Source of the DNA: Glaciecola sp047637355
GTDB taxonomy: Bacteria; Pseudomonadota; Gammaproteobacteria; Enterobacterales; Alteromonadaceae
Length of the DNA stretch: 30,353 nucleotides
Assembly (NCBI GenBank): GCA_047637355.1
Contig: JBLIKA010000030.1
Location: 1-30,353 of the forward strand
Reading direction: 5' to 3'
Shown here: one piece after another, positions 1 to 8,773 of the stretch
Layout: the number at the start of each line of letters is the position of its first letter
How positions within the stretch are numbered: the stretch's first letter is position 1
The notes under the pieces: model-generated
What the model was told of the DNA's origin: nothing
Databases searched by the model: none
Seen by the model: the letters and a program-made list of their open reading frames with translations, nothing else
Program-made: the position numbers and the translations under genes

Positions 1-1
1 G

Positions 2-97
2 TACGACTACCTAGTCGAAATTTTTGACACAACTTATCCTAGCCCATTCAACAAATGCTCGGTCTCAGAAAACGCTGTAATTACTCGCTTTCATTAA
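2..97 (+). CDS. Possible 3' end of a gene cut by the window edge
   Basis: A reading frame is open from the left edge to a TAA at 95-97 and would give about 31 C-terminal residues ending ...NAVITRFH. A second frame, from an ATG at 55 to a TGA at 205-207, overlaps it and also looks protein-like (50 residues, with a KKKK stretch). Neither is recognisable. The two could be parts of one gene joined by a frameshift, or chance. No function is proposed. Confidence 0.2.
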   Translation, partial: YDYLVEIFDTTYPSPFNKCSVSENAVITRFH

Positions 98-307
98 ATG
101 GCGACGGCTTCGAAAGCTGTGATGGTGAAGTATCTGTGGCGGTTGCTAAAAAGAAGAAGTCAACAGAGCTAGATAGTGGCCAAAGCTACATATCAACTAA
201 TTATTGATAACCCGCTCAAGTAATCTAAAAATCACTTTAGGCAGACCACATTTAAATTAAATAGGGTCTCTCACTATGATTCGGATATATTAGATAAAAG
301 TGCTGTT

Positions 308-3300
308 TTATTTTACCTTCACTATATTCGAGGGTGATAGGCCATAATACTTTTTAAACGCCTTAGAGAAGTAGGACAAACTATCAAACCCTGCCGCATA
401 ACCTACTTCACTTATATTCAGTTTACCTTGCTCTAACAATAATTTTGCCTGTTTTAAGCGGATCCCTTGAATATGGGCGGCCGGCGTAATTTCAAAACGC
501 GCTTGGCATTTCCTGCGCAGCGTTTCTTTACTCATAAACATAAGCCGAGACAATATATCGATATTAAAGTCAGTATCATGTAGATGCTCGAAAATATGCA
601 TTTGCAAACTACCCTCAAACGAATTGCGATTGTTGGTGCCACTTTCCAGCATCGGCGCCATTTGCATCTTTTGTCGGGCAATAGATTTACGACTTTTTAC
701 CAAAGTGTTAACTCGCATGACTAGCTCAGATGTGTCAAATGGTTTGATCAAGTAGTCATCTGCGCCACTGGCAAACCCCTGCACAATATCTCTTTTCATT
801 GTTTGCGCTGAAAGCAATAAAATGGGTATGTGCATCGTCTCTGGGTGATTTTTGACTTTTTTTGTCAATTCTAGCCCCGACATCACCGGCATAGTAATAT
901 CAGAAATAATGATATCTGGTAAATTTTTTATCGCTGAAAGATAGCCTGATTCACCATTTTCAGCTTCGATAACGGTAAAGCTATTAGTAAGCCTTTGGGA
1001 GATAAATTGGCGTAATTCGGTGTTGTCATCAACAATTAAAATTTTCGGGTAATCTTTTTCTAGTGAGTCAGGTAAATAATCGTCCATAGTAAAGCCGTCA
1101 TCTATTAGGGTTGGATCTTCCAGTTGTTCCGGTTTGAAATCTGACTTTCCAACAGGTAACCATATTGTAAACTGGCAGCCCTGGTCTATTGCTGTTTCCA
1201 GATCTATCGAGCCGTGATGCAACTCAATTAAGTCTTTTACCAATGCTAATCCAATGCCTGTGCCCTGAGAGGTTTCACCTGCCGCTAATTCTTCTTGATA
1301 ATATCGCTCAAAGACCTGTTCTTTATGAGATGTATCAATGCCATGCCCATTATCAGTGATCCTTATTCCCAACACCTGTTGCCGTTGGATGATCTCCATC
1401 GAGATCAAAGTTCGTTTGCCACTGTACTTAATCGCATTGGAAAGTAGGTTAGAGATACACTTGTCTATTTGATCTAAATCGCAATATATCGCTTGTGGAT
1501 TTTCACAGTTAATCATTGTTAACTGTTGCTGATGTTGCTCAGCCCATGGCAAGAAACGCTCATAATTTATTCTGATTGACTCGGCGATATCATGTTGGCT
1601 AACGCGAAGGGACAACCTACCCACTTCGAGTCGATTGATGTCCAGCACCTGTCCCACCAATGCCAGCATCGTTTTCGCATTATTTAGCGCGGTAAAGGTC
1701 AAATTTTTAATTTTACCGTCCAATTGCGCATCGCATTCTTTTAGTATGGTTTCAAGTGGTCCAATAGTCAGCGTGAGTGGGGTTCTGAACTCATGAGACA
1801 CATTGGAGAAAAATTTTTCTTTTAAGATTTGTTGTTGTTTAAGTTCGTCTACTTTAAGAGTGATTTCTTTGGTGCGCATTGATATGCCAAGTTCTAAATT
1901 TTGATTTTGTTGCTCCAAGTTTTTATTACGCAGTTTTTGACCAACTCTGATGCTCGCTGCGATAACAAGTAAAAAACCGAGCAAATAAATCGCTTTAGCC
2001 CAAAATGACAGATACCAGGGATAAGCAACAGAAAAATTATGTTTTGCTGAAGAGACTCTTCCCCATGCATCTTCAGCTTCAACAGACAGAAAGTAGTCAC
2101 CACCGGATAGCGATATAAACTCTTTACTTATTTCTGTCGACCACTGGCGCCATGTGTGTCCTGCAGGACCTGTCAGTTCTGTGCGATAGCGGGTTTTACT
2201 GGGTGATGAATAGTCAGCAAGTGCAAAGCCGATTCGAATTGAATTATTATCTATGGAAAATGCAGACTGTGAAAAGCTCAAGGGTAAGCGCGTATTACTG
2301 TTAATGCTGTTAACATATTGAATTGCCAGAGGCGCAACTTTGGGAACATCGTGAATAGACTCTTCAGACAATCTATAAATACTGCCATTTGCCACACCAA
2401 ACCAGATCGCATTGTCGAAGTAGGCCAATCCTCTGGTGCCCGAGTGATTGTAAGGCTTAAATAATGTTTCCTGTGCTACATAGGACTCAGATTCGTCTTT
2501 ATAGAGCACCCCAGTATCACGACCAGCGTGATACCAAATACGTTGTTCCTTATCGACCTCTATCTTAAACACATCTTTATTTGGGGAAACTAATGCACTG
2601 GGGAAATTATCAACTAGCGTAAACGCCGGTGTATACATAGGCTGATATTCGATTACGCCATTCTGGGTGCCTATTAACATTCGTTGATCATGCATAAATG
2701 GCCGCAGATGTTCGTTGCCCAGTGGTGCCGATTGATTATTGAATTTGAGAATAGAGTCCAGGTCAACTTTATTACCGACTCTGGTTAACCGATACAGTTC
2801 TTGTTGCTCAGTAGTAAACCAAATATGGTGTCGATCAGCATCGACTGGCTGGACAGATAAATACTCCATACCGCTTTTATCTTCGAATAAACGGGTTTCC
2901 TGCCACTGGCTGTTAATTTTTTCAAATTGTGATAAATGATTACCAATGGTGGCAAATAAAACTTGATTGTCAGGAGAAAATATCATTTCTGAAACCCAAT
3001 TTTCAGTTGATATTAATTTAGGATTTGAAATAACCTTTTGCTCATTTATCTCAGTCCAGTTAAACGCATACACGCCAGCCTCTGTGCCCACAAACAACTC
3101 TTCTTTAAGAACCAAGAGTTCTAGTACAACGAGGTTGAAATCAGGGACTTGGGTAAACTCTGGGCTGCGTGTTGTGCCATTTGGAAAGGTAAGTTGGTAA
3201 AATCCCGTACCTGAGAAGAACATGGTCTGGTCAATATTAAATATGTTTTCAAAATCGACTGTACCAGTGTTGCTCACATACTCACTGCGTATATGTGGCG

Positions 3301-4315
3301 GTTGGAAAACACTGATGTTAGGTAAGCCAGCCAGCCAGATATTATTCTGCTCGTCCTGAAAGATATTATAGATTGTGGCCAAACCTATACCGTCAGCTTG
3401 TTTATAATGACGCATAAGTTCAAAGGAAGCATCAAAGATCATCAGCCCGTCAATGGAAGAGGTCAGATAATAGAATCCGTCTTGGCCTTGCATTCCGCTG
3501 TTGAGATAGTTGGCTGGCAGGGTGACCGGTGGAATGACACTTATAAATATGTCATTCTCCAGTTGGAATACCCCGTGCATGTTAGTTACGATGATTATCT
3601 TGTTGTGCTTATTTAAGAAAGCCGACTTGATACGCATATTGGGTGGTAACCTCCAATGCATTGGCGATGCTACAGGCTCACCGTTAACAATATCGATTGA
3701 ATACATTTTATGCCTGTCTTGAACCAGCAGGGTGTCCCCAATTTTGAAAACGCGTCCGTTGGCCCTAAACTGGTTAATTTTTTGAATTTGTTTACCGTCC
3801 CACACAAACACTGCCTGCTGTGTGCTAAACACGACTATTTTATCATTACTGTTGACCCCGAAAGTTTGGCCAAAATCCTCAAGCAGATGTTCTGTGGGTA
3901 TGAGTGTAAAATTGAACTCACCTGTGTTACTCAAACTGAAATAGCCAAGCTCTCCGACCGCACCAGCATAGATTTTATCGTCATTCCAAATGGTGATGGC
4001 TCGAATACGGGTATTATTGGGGGTACTCGAGCGCTGCCAATGTTCACCATCCCAGGTTGCTAATCCGTTACCTGTGGCAAACAGCATGCGACCATCTATA
4101 TATTGATCGACAGCCCAAATTTGATTGCCACTTTGGTGTTCTTCAATACTAAATACTTGGGCAATTGGGTTGCCGACATACTTATGTTGATTAGCATGAA
4201 CGTCGTTGAGGAAAATCGATGAGAAAATCAATGCTGGGAAAAGTAAATTAGCCCGTCGCATAAAAAGTAATAGTGTCGAAAAATATAAAATATTCAAAAC
4301 AAGATCCATTTTCAT
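308..4315 (-). CDS. Hybrid two-component system protein (sensor kinase, receiver, AraC output)
   Basis: One-protein signalling system of 1335 aa that should sense a ligand in the periplasm and control transcription directly. Order seen: N-terminal hydrophobic/signal region; about 700 residues of two-component-propeller type repeats (for example NQIWAVDQYIDGRMLFATGNG, residues ~65-85, and NNIWLAG); a Y_Y_Y-like beta domain; one membrane helix at ~770-790; HisKA with phospho-acceptor His841 (SNVSHEFRTPL); ATPase boxes NLLSNAIKYS (956-965), DNGHGI (988-993) and GTGIGLALV (1018-1026); a receiver domain with phospho-acceptor Asp1139 (ISDITMPVMSG); and an AraC-type HTH at ~1237-1335. The start is uncertain. 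An internal ATG at 4261 gives a cleaner signal peptide (MRRANLLFPALIF...VHA), and neither start has a strong ribosome site. Such proteins usually control polysaccharide-use genes, but no target gene is adjacent here. Family assignment is secure; ligand and targets are unknown. Confidence 0.95.
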   Translation of the reverse strand: MKMDLVLNILYFSTLLLFMRRANLLFPALIFSSIFLNDVHANQHKYVGNPIAQVFSIEEHQSGNQIWAVDQYIDGRMLFATGNGLATWDGEHWQRSSTPNNTRIRAITIWNDDKIYAGAVGELGYFSLSNTGEFNFTLIPTEHLLEDFGQTFGVNSNDKIVVFSTQQAVFVWDGKQIQKINQFRANGRVFKIGDTLLVQDRHKMYSIDIVNGEPVASPMHWRLPPNMRIKSAFLNKHNKIIIVTNMHGVFQLENDIFISVIPPVTLPANYLNSGMQGQDGFYYLTSSIDGLMIFDASFELMRHYKQADGIGLATIYNIFQDEQNNIWLAGLPNISVFQPPHIRSEYVSNTGTVDFENIFNIDQTMFFSGTGFYQLTFPNGTTRSPEFTQVPDFNLVVLELLVLKEELFVGTEAGVYAFNWTEINEQKVISNPKLISTENWVSEMIFSPDNQVLFATIGNHLSQFEKINSQWQETRLFEDKSGMEYLSVQPVDADRHHIWFTTEQQELYRLTRVGNKVDLDSILKFNNQSAPLGNEHLRPFMHDQRMLIGTQNGVIEYQPMYTPAFTLVDNFPSALVSPNKDVFKIEVDKEQRIWYHAGRDTGVLYKDESESYVAQETLFKPYNHSGTRGLAYFDNAIWFGVANGSIYRLSEESIHDVPKVAPLAIQYVNSINSNTRLPLSFSQSAFSIDNNSIRIGFALADYSSPSKTRYRTELTGPAGHTWRQWSTEISKEFISLSGGDYFLSVEAEDAWGRVSSAKHNFSVAYPWYLSFWAKAIYLLGFLLVIAASIRVGQKLRNKNLEQQNQNLELGISMRTKEITLKVDELKQQQILKEKFFSNVSHEFRTPLTLTIGPLETILKECDAQLDGKIKNLTFTALNNAKTMLALVGQVLDINRLEVGRLSLRVSQHDIAESIRINYERFLPWAEQHQQQLTMINCENPQAIYCDLDQIDKCISNLLSNAIKYSGKRTLISMEIIQRQQVLGIRITDNGHGIDTSHKEQVFERYYQEELAAGETSQGTGIGLALVKDLIELHHGSIDLETAIDQGCQFTIWLPVGKSDFKPEQLEDPTLIDDGFTMDDYLPDSLEKDYPKILIVDDNTELRQFISQRLTNSFTVIEAENGESGYLSAIKNLPDIIISDITMPVMSGLELTKKVKNHPETMHIPILLLSAQTMKRDIVQGFASGADDYLIKPFDTSELVMRVNTLVKSRKSIARQKMQMAPMLESGTNNRNSFEGSLQMHIFEHLHDTDFNIDILSRLMFMSKETLRRKCQARFEITPAAHIQGIRLKQAKLLLEQGKLNISEVGYAAGFDSLSYFSKAFKKYYGLSPSNIVKVK

Positions 4316-4459
4316 ATTATAGACGCAACTATATAACTTAGCAGAAAGATCACTAAAATAATATACTAATTATTTATTAGTATAACTGTATCGTGAACGC
4401 CCCTTAATTCGACTGAACTATCGCTTATTTACCCAAGTAGTAAAATCATCACTCCTGTA

Positions 4460-4642
4460 ATGAGGTTACTTAGAGCGCATTTGAAAATTAAGTGTACTGA
4501 TGTATTTAGTCAATTTATTGAAAAAGAAAAAGAGAATCTTGAAAATGCTATTTATCCTGCAGAGCCGAATGACTTTGCGCAGCTTAGTTCACTGTTAGAT
4601 GAAGATCTAGGTATCTATAAGCTGTTGGAAGCATATTTATAA
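4460..4642 (+). CDS. Hypothetical 60-residue protein or gene remnant
   Basis: Small frame starting at ATG 4460, with no good ribosome site. The product is mixed-charge and probably helical (EKEKENLENA, SSLLDEDLGIYKLLEAYL), soluble, with no signal peptide or membrane segment. The frame stays open upstream of the ATG to a TGA at 4394-4396, so this could be the decayed tail of a longer gene. I do not recognise the family. It is divergent from the sensor kinase gene and lies in otherwise gene-poor sequence. Confidence 0.3.
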   Translation: MRLLRAHLKIKCTDVFSQFIEKEKENLENAIYPAEPNDFAQLSSLLDEDLGIYKLLEAYL

Positions 4643-4756
4643 TTAGATGCAGTCTTAATAAAAGTAGCTGCTAACGTATGATTCTCCAAAGTGATGGTAA
4701 TATCAAAATGTGTGACTCTTAACGTAAGCACTTTTTTTGTCTAAAGGTAATGTAAG

Positions 4757-4797
4757 CCGAAAATCCGCGCCCGGTTAAAGTGCCGGACCGATTTTGG
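4757..4797. other. Imperfect hairpin 3' of the decarboxylase gene
   Basis: CCGAAAATC (4757-4765) pairs with GATTTTGG (4790-4797) with one bulged base, and CCGG pairs with CCGG inside the loop. It begins 14 bp beyond the decarboxylase stop codon. It has no T-run on the minus strand, so it is at best a weak terminator or mRNA 3'-end stabiliser. The flanking GTAAGC at 4752 loosely resembles ends of IS66-type elements, but no transposase is present. Confidence 0.35.
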
Positions 4798-4810
4798 GGT
4801 AGTTCCTATA

Positions 4811-6235
4811 TTATCTTGACCTGACTGCGTCCCATGCGCGCAATAGTGATGCTCCCAATACCTCAATATCGTCTTTATCGGTAAGCTGGGAAATAATGGA
4901 AATTCGGAGGATAGATTGATTTTTCCATTTTGCGCCTAGGACGAAATTTTTATTTTCCTCGCGAATCTTTTCGATGACTGCAGCTGTCATCTGATTGCGT
5001 TTTTCAAGTGCTTCGTTTTCGTCACCAAAAGCGATCGCTAGCTGATTCAATACTACTTCGTTTAGAATTCTGATTCTTGGCGTACCTGCCAAGTGTTGTT
5101 CTAGTAGTTTTGCGCAATCATGATGGCGGCTAATCATCTCCACCACACCCTGTCGCCCTAAGGCTTGCAACACCGCCCAGAGAGAAAATCCACGTGCGCG
5201 CCGCGAAAGTTCGAGACCGAATTGCGCCGGATTGCGACCATCATCGGGATCACTTACTAGATAGCTGGCAGTAATATCCATGGCTCGGCGGTGGGCGTCC
5301 GGATGTTTGACTATGGCGTAACCGGAATCATAAGGCACTTGCAACCATTTGTGCCCATCAACGGTCCAAGAATCTGCGTGTTCTAGCCCCTCACAAAGGT
5401 GAGCAAGGGACGGTGCTGCTCGAGCCCATAGACCAAACGCGCCGTCAACATGAACCCAAGCATCATATACTTTACAAAGGGGGATAATTTCATTGAAGGG
5501 ATCAAAGGCACCGGAATTAATATGCCCGGCCTGCACGATCACTATTTTGGGTCCGTCGCTGTCGCTGCACCCCAATTTGTGCTCAAGATCGTCTGGCAGC
5601 ATCCGTCCTTGATGATCAACTTCTATAAAAACAAGATTTTTGTGCCCGAAACCCAAATATCTCAGGTCTGAGATAATGGTCGCATGAGCCTCTTTACCCA
5701 AAAAAACTTGGATGTTAGGTGCCCCAGTTAGACCTTCGTGTTCCAGATCATAACCTTGACGATGCAACACTTCACTGCGAGCAGCACTTAGGCAAATAAA
5801 ACTTGCCATAGTCGCTCCCGTGGCGAAGGCAAAAGAAGACTCTGGCGGTAAGTTAAGTAGATCAAGTATCCATTTCGAAGACACTTCTTCAGCAATAGCT
5901 GCGGCTGGAGCAGTTTGATGGATCGCGGCGTTTTGGCCCCAGGCAGAGGTAAGGATGTCGGCTGCAACGCCAATGGGATGAGAGGCGCCCTGCACCCAAG
6001 CATAAAAGTTTGGGTGTGTGTTGTTAACCAGACCGGGTTCGGCGGCGCGGGCCAAATTATCGATAATTACTTCACCGTTTAGGCCCTGCTCTGGTAAATC
6101 TCCGTCAAACGATGCTCTGATTTGTGCCGTTGTCGCTGAGGGGAAGGCTGGTAATTTTGGTCCGTCTTCACGCCATGCTACTGCGTGTTCGAGCGCCTTC
6201 TCAGCCGCTGCCTTAAATTCTTTTTGACTAGTCAT
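4811..6235 (-). CDS. PLP-dependent group II decarboxylase (aromatic amino acid decarboxylase-like)
   Basis: Cytosolic pyridoxal-phosphate enzyme of 474 aa, a normal length for the family, expected to remove the alpha-carboxyl of an amino acid to give an amine. Visible motifs: THPNFYAW (73-80) near the active-site mouth; ATGATMASF (138-146) binding the cofactor phosphate; His184 (KEAHATI) expected to stack on the PLP ring; Asp264 in VHVDGAFG, which binds the pyridine nitrogen; and the Schiff-base Lys296 in DGHKWLQVPYDSG. DGAFGLWA differs from the DAAYGG typical of DOPA and tryptophan decarboxylases, so the substrate cannot be assumed. The start at ATG 6235 (MTSQKEF) lacks an obvious ribosome site. 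It is a single gene, not clearly in an operon. Family confident, substrate unknown. Confidence 0.9.
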   Translation of the reverse strand: MTSQKEFKAAAEKALEHAVAWREDGPKLPAFPSATTAQIRASFDGDLPEQGLNGEVIIDNLARAAEPGLVNNTHPNFYAWVQGASHPIGVAADILTSAWGQNAAIHQTAPAAAIAEEVSSKWILDLLNLPPESSFAFATGATMASFICLSAARSEVLHRQGYDLEHEGLTGAPNIQVFLGKEAHATIISDLRYLGFGHKNLVFIEVDHQGRMLPDDLEHKLGCSDSDGPKIVIVQAGHINSGAFDPFNEIIPLCKVYDAWVHVDGAFGLWARAAPSLAHLCEGLEHADSWTVDGHKWLQVPYDSGYAIVKHPDAHRRAMDITASYLVSDPDDGRNPAQFGLELSRRARGFSLWAVLQALGRQGVVEMISRHHDCAKLLEQHLAGTPRIRILNEVVLNQLAIAFGDENEALEKRNQMTAAVIEKIREENKNFVLGAKWKNQSILRISIISQLTDKDDIEVLGASLLRAWDAVRSR

Positions 6236-6399
6236 GGATTGTCTATATCAGTTAATGAATTATTAAGTTGTGCTTTCAATAGTAACTGGGTTCGTAGTCA
6301 GTTTAAACTGCGACCCCTAAAGAAGTTAAAAATAGGCGACAAATCAATCATATTCCCTTTTTGCTCGCTCGCCCTTTTGACATAGCCTCTGCAGTATTC

Positions 6400-6534
6400 A
6401 TGATACGATTTAATATCTGCGTCAACTATCGGAATATAAATTATACTGAAGCGCAGAATCTACAAAAAGACAACGATGTTTTATCTGAAATCAAGTTCGA
6501 ACTTGAAATGGAAGTGCCGACGCTAACCCGTTAG
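6400..6534 (+). CDS. Possible 44-residue protein in the decarboxylase-YoaK gap
   Basis: ATG 6400 to TAG 6532-6534 encodes 44 residues with a plausible amino-acid mix (...QNLQKDNDVLSEIKFELEME...). There is no good ribosome site and no recognisable family. It fills most of the roughly 300 bp between two minus-strand genes. It could be a small gene, the tail of a decayed gene, or chance. Confidence 0.2.
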   Translation: MIRFNICVNYRNINYTEAQNLQKDNDVLSEIKFELEMEVPTLTR

Positions 6535-6539
6535 ATTTA

Positions 6540-7193
6540 CTAATGCTGTTTATACCAACGATACGCACCGGCAAGCAGTAAACAGACGAATGCAGGAGCT
6601 AACAAGGCCTTAAAAATAAAAACGTCAAACAAAAATGCGCCAAGTGCGCCGCCAAGAACGAAACCTAAAATAATCAGCATAAAAAGTATCGCTTTTCGCT
6701 TATCAAAAGGCTCTCCTCTCAGGGCAGAACCAAACATGAGCCCTAAATCAGTAAATATACCGGTCAAATGGGTCGTTCGTATTACGGCACCACTGTAGTT
6801 AGTAGCCAGTGCATTTTGAATTCCGCACGCTGCTGAAGCTGCAAAATGCCCATAATAGGACCCTCTAGAGAGTAGGAAAAATGCTACAAGAATAAGTAAG
6901 GATTCAATCACTAAAGCGGTGTCGTAGTGACGTCCTAATTTTAAAGAGCTACTATTTAGTAAAAACCCAGACAAGGATGCACCTAGAAAAAAAGCGAACA
7001 AAATCCCAATTAAATGCAAGATGGTTTCAAAAGAGCTTGCAAATATCGTGGCACCAAGCAGCGTTGCTGTCCCAGAAACATGTGATACAGACTGGTGCTC
7101 AAAACCCAGAAGTCCAATCGCATTTATAGAGCCCGCAACTAGGGCTAAAATAAATGCGCCGTATTCTATCCACTTAGGTAATTTTGATATCAC
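6540..7193 (-). CDS. YoaK/DUF1275 family membrane protein
   Basis: Integral inner-membrane protein of 217 aa, the usual length of the DUF1275 (YoaK) family, whose function is not settled. Features seen: several hydrophobic helices (GAFILALVAGSINAIGLLGF, LHLIGILFAFFLGASLSGFLL, ALVIESLLILVAFFLL, LFMLIILGFVLGGALGAFLF, LAPAFVCLLLAGAYRW). Family-like motifs are AGSINAIGLLGF near the N-terminus, the conserved VSHVSGTAT, and GIQNALATNYSGAVIRTTHLTG with its TTHLTG signature. The start is a GTG at 7193 with GAGA 8 bases upstream; no ATG fits better. It is monocistronic and close to no gene of related function. Confidence 0.9.
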   Translation of the reverse strand: MISKLPKWIEYGAFILALVAGSINAIGLLGFEHQSVSHVSGTATLLGATIFASSFETILHLIGILFAFFLGASLSGFLLNSSSLKLGRHYDTALVIESLLILVAFFLLSRGSYYGHFAASAACGIQNALATNYSGAVIRTTHLTGIFTDLGLMFGSALRGEPFDKRKAILFMLIILGFVLGGALGAFLFDVFIFKALLAPAFVCLLLAGAYRWYKQH

Positions 7194-8773
7194 TGTCTAA
7201 TCTCAATTGAGCTAATTTAATTTCACTAAAATGTGTATATAAAAATACATAGGCGACCGATGATACCGCTTATTCATTTATTAATCCTGTTTGTGCTGAC
7301 AATCGCATTATAACTAGAATAGTTTGGCTGAAACTCCAATCGTAGACAAATAAATACATCGTCAGTTACCTCTTTACCCACCTTTTGTGTAATTATTTTA
7401 ACATTTATTATTTGGGTAATTAAATGGTGCGATAATGTGAATTGCGAAAATATTGATTTAAATGCGAGGTGAGCTTGGTTGAATTTAAGCTTAACGCGCA
7501 AAATAATAGCGGAGCCTAATAAAGCGTTAGCAGCATTTGGACTGCGAACGTACAAAAAAAAGAGCTGTAAATAGAGCTTTTGTTTAAGGTCGATCATAAA
7601 GGGTTATTATTGAACGTCAGTAATAGACGGGTAAACAACTAGCTAATTTTAAAATGTTTATTTGCTGGTAAAACTGAAAACTAGGTGGCAAATACATTTA
7701 AGTTTAAGAAACGTTTACGTCATACTCTTCAAAAAATTTGACCTATGAGATATTGATACGGGTATTGACGGGGATAACATGTAAAGGAAGTTCATAAATC
7801 TCACCTGCGAGCTGAAGTATAAAATTATCTACTTTCTCGAGCCGTAACGTCGATAGATTTTGTTGTCGCCGTCGTTAGTAAAATGAATGGCAGATCAAAT
7901 AATTTTTAGTGGCTTCTGCCAGTAAAATAAAGATAGTTTTATTGGCAGAACGTCGCATTAGTATCGTATTTTTCTAGGGGCGTTGTGGTTTCTAGTTGGC
8001 TAAATGAATACTCAGTTTAAAGCGTTAAAGAAGTCAGACCGAAGGAGAAAAATTCAAACAACAGAATGTTCAAGCCGGATTTGAAGCAAAGTGACTTCCT
8101 GAAAATCTATTTGAGAAAGGTTATTGACTAGTTAGGAATGGGGGTAACGAAGGAGTATTTATCTATATACCTTTGTTAGCTGCACAATTCAGCCATTTAT
8201 TAGCCACTAGCGTTGGTATCATTGGGGTTTAAGTCGATAGTATTAGCAAAAAGCTAAACCGGTTTATTTCGCTAATTTAGTTTTTTTACTGCCTGATTTT
8301 TTATTGACGCTGCGCTAGCCTTAGCTCATTTTTGATGATGCTGACCATTTTGAGACTCCAGTACTTTCCTTTGAATAGCCCCTGATTTTAGTGATTCCTG
8401 CCAATATTTAATCTACGTAAATCAACTAAATATAAATAGTTTTCACGATGTAAAGCTCGCCCTCTATAGATTCTTCTATTTTATGACTGTCTACAAATTT
8501 GCAATGTATCCCATTCTGAATGAAACAAATAAGTCTGAATTTTGTGATTTTAGCCGTAAAGCTGAATTAATCATATGTAAGACTCCTGGTACGTTGAGTA
8601 TAAGTCCTGCCGCAGGGTATGGGTTTACATACTAATGTATCGCAGTGTTGTTTTTTTAATCCGCCATCTTGTTGTTTCATAGGTGTCCGCGTTATTGAAA
8701 CGGATAGACACATCTATTTAAAACACAATAACTCTAACCGACGATAGATAATGACCGCACTGAGGGGTTTTCA
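7194..8773. other. Gene-poor region of about 1.6 kb
   Basis: No convincing gene is visible in either direction. A minus-strand frame at 7274-7597 (107 codons) has an unconvincing composition. Short open stretches around 8030-8240 (for example a hydrophobic run IPLLAAQFSHLLATSVGIIGV) lack starts and are interrupted by stops, so they could be relics of a decayed gene. The one clear structure is a long hairpin at 7914-7950. The 3' end carries the leader of the ice-binding gene. Confidence 0.6.
7914..7950. repeat. 14-bp stem hairpin in non-coding DNA
   Basis: TTCTGCCAGTAAAA (7914-7927) and TTTTATTGGCAGAA (7937-7950) are inverted copies with one G-T position, which would be a wobble pair in RNA, around a 9-base loop. 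There is no T-run after it, so it is not an ordinary terminator. It could be the end of a small non-autonomous element, a REP-like unit, or part of an untranslated RNA. Confidence 0.5.

Noticed and set aside
7274..7597. Minus-strand frame of 107 codons
   Set aside because: No recognisable family, no ribosome site, composition like translated AT-rich non-coding DNA; not listed as a gene.
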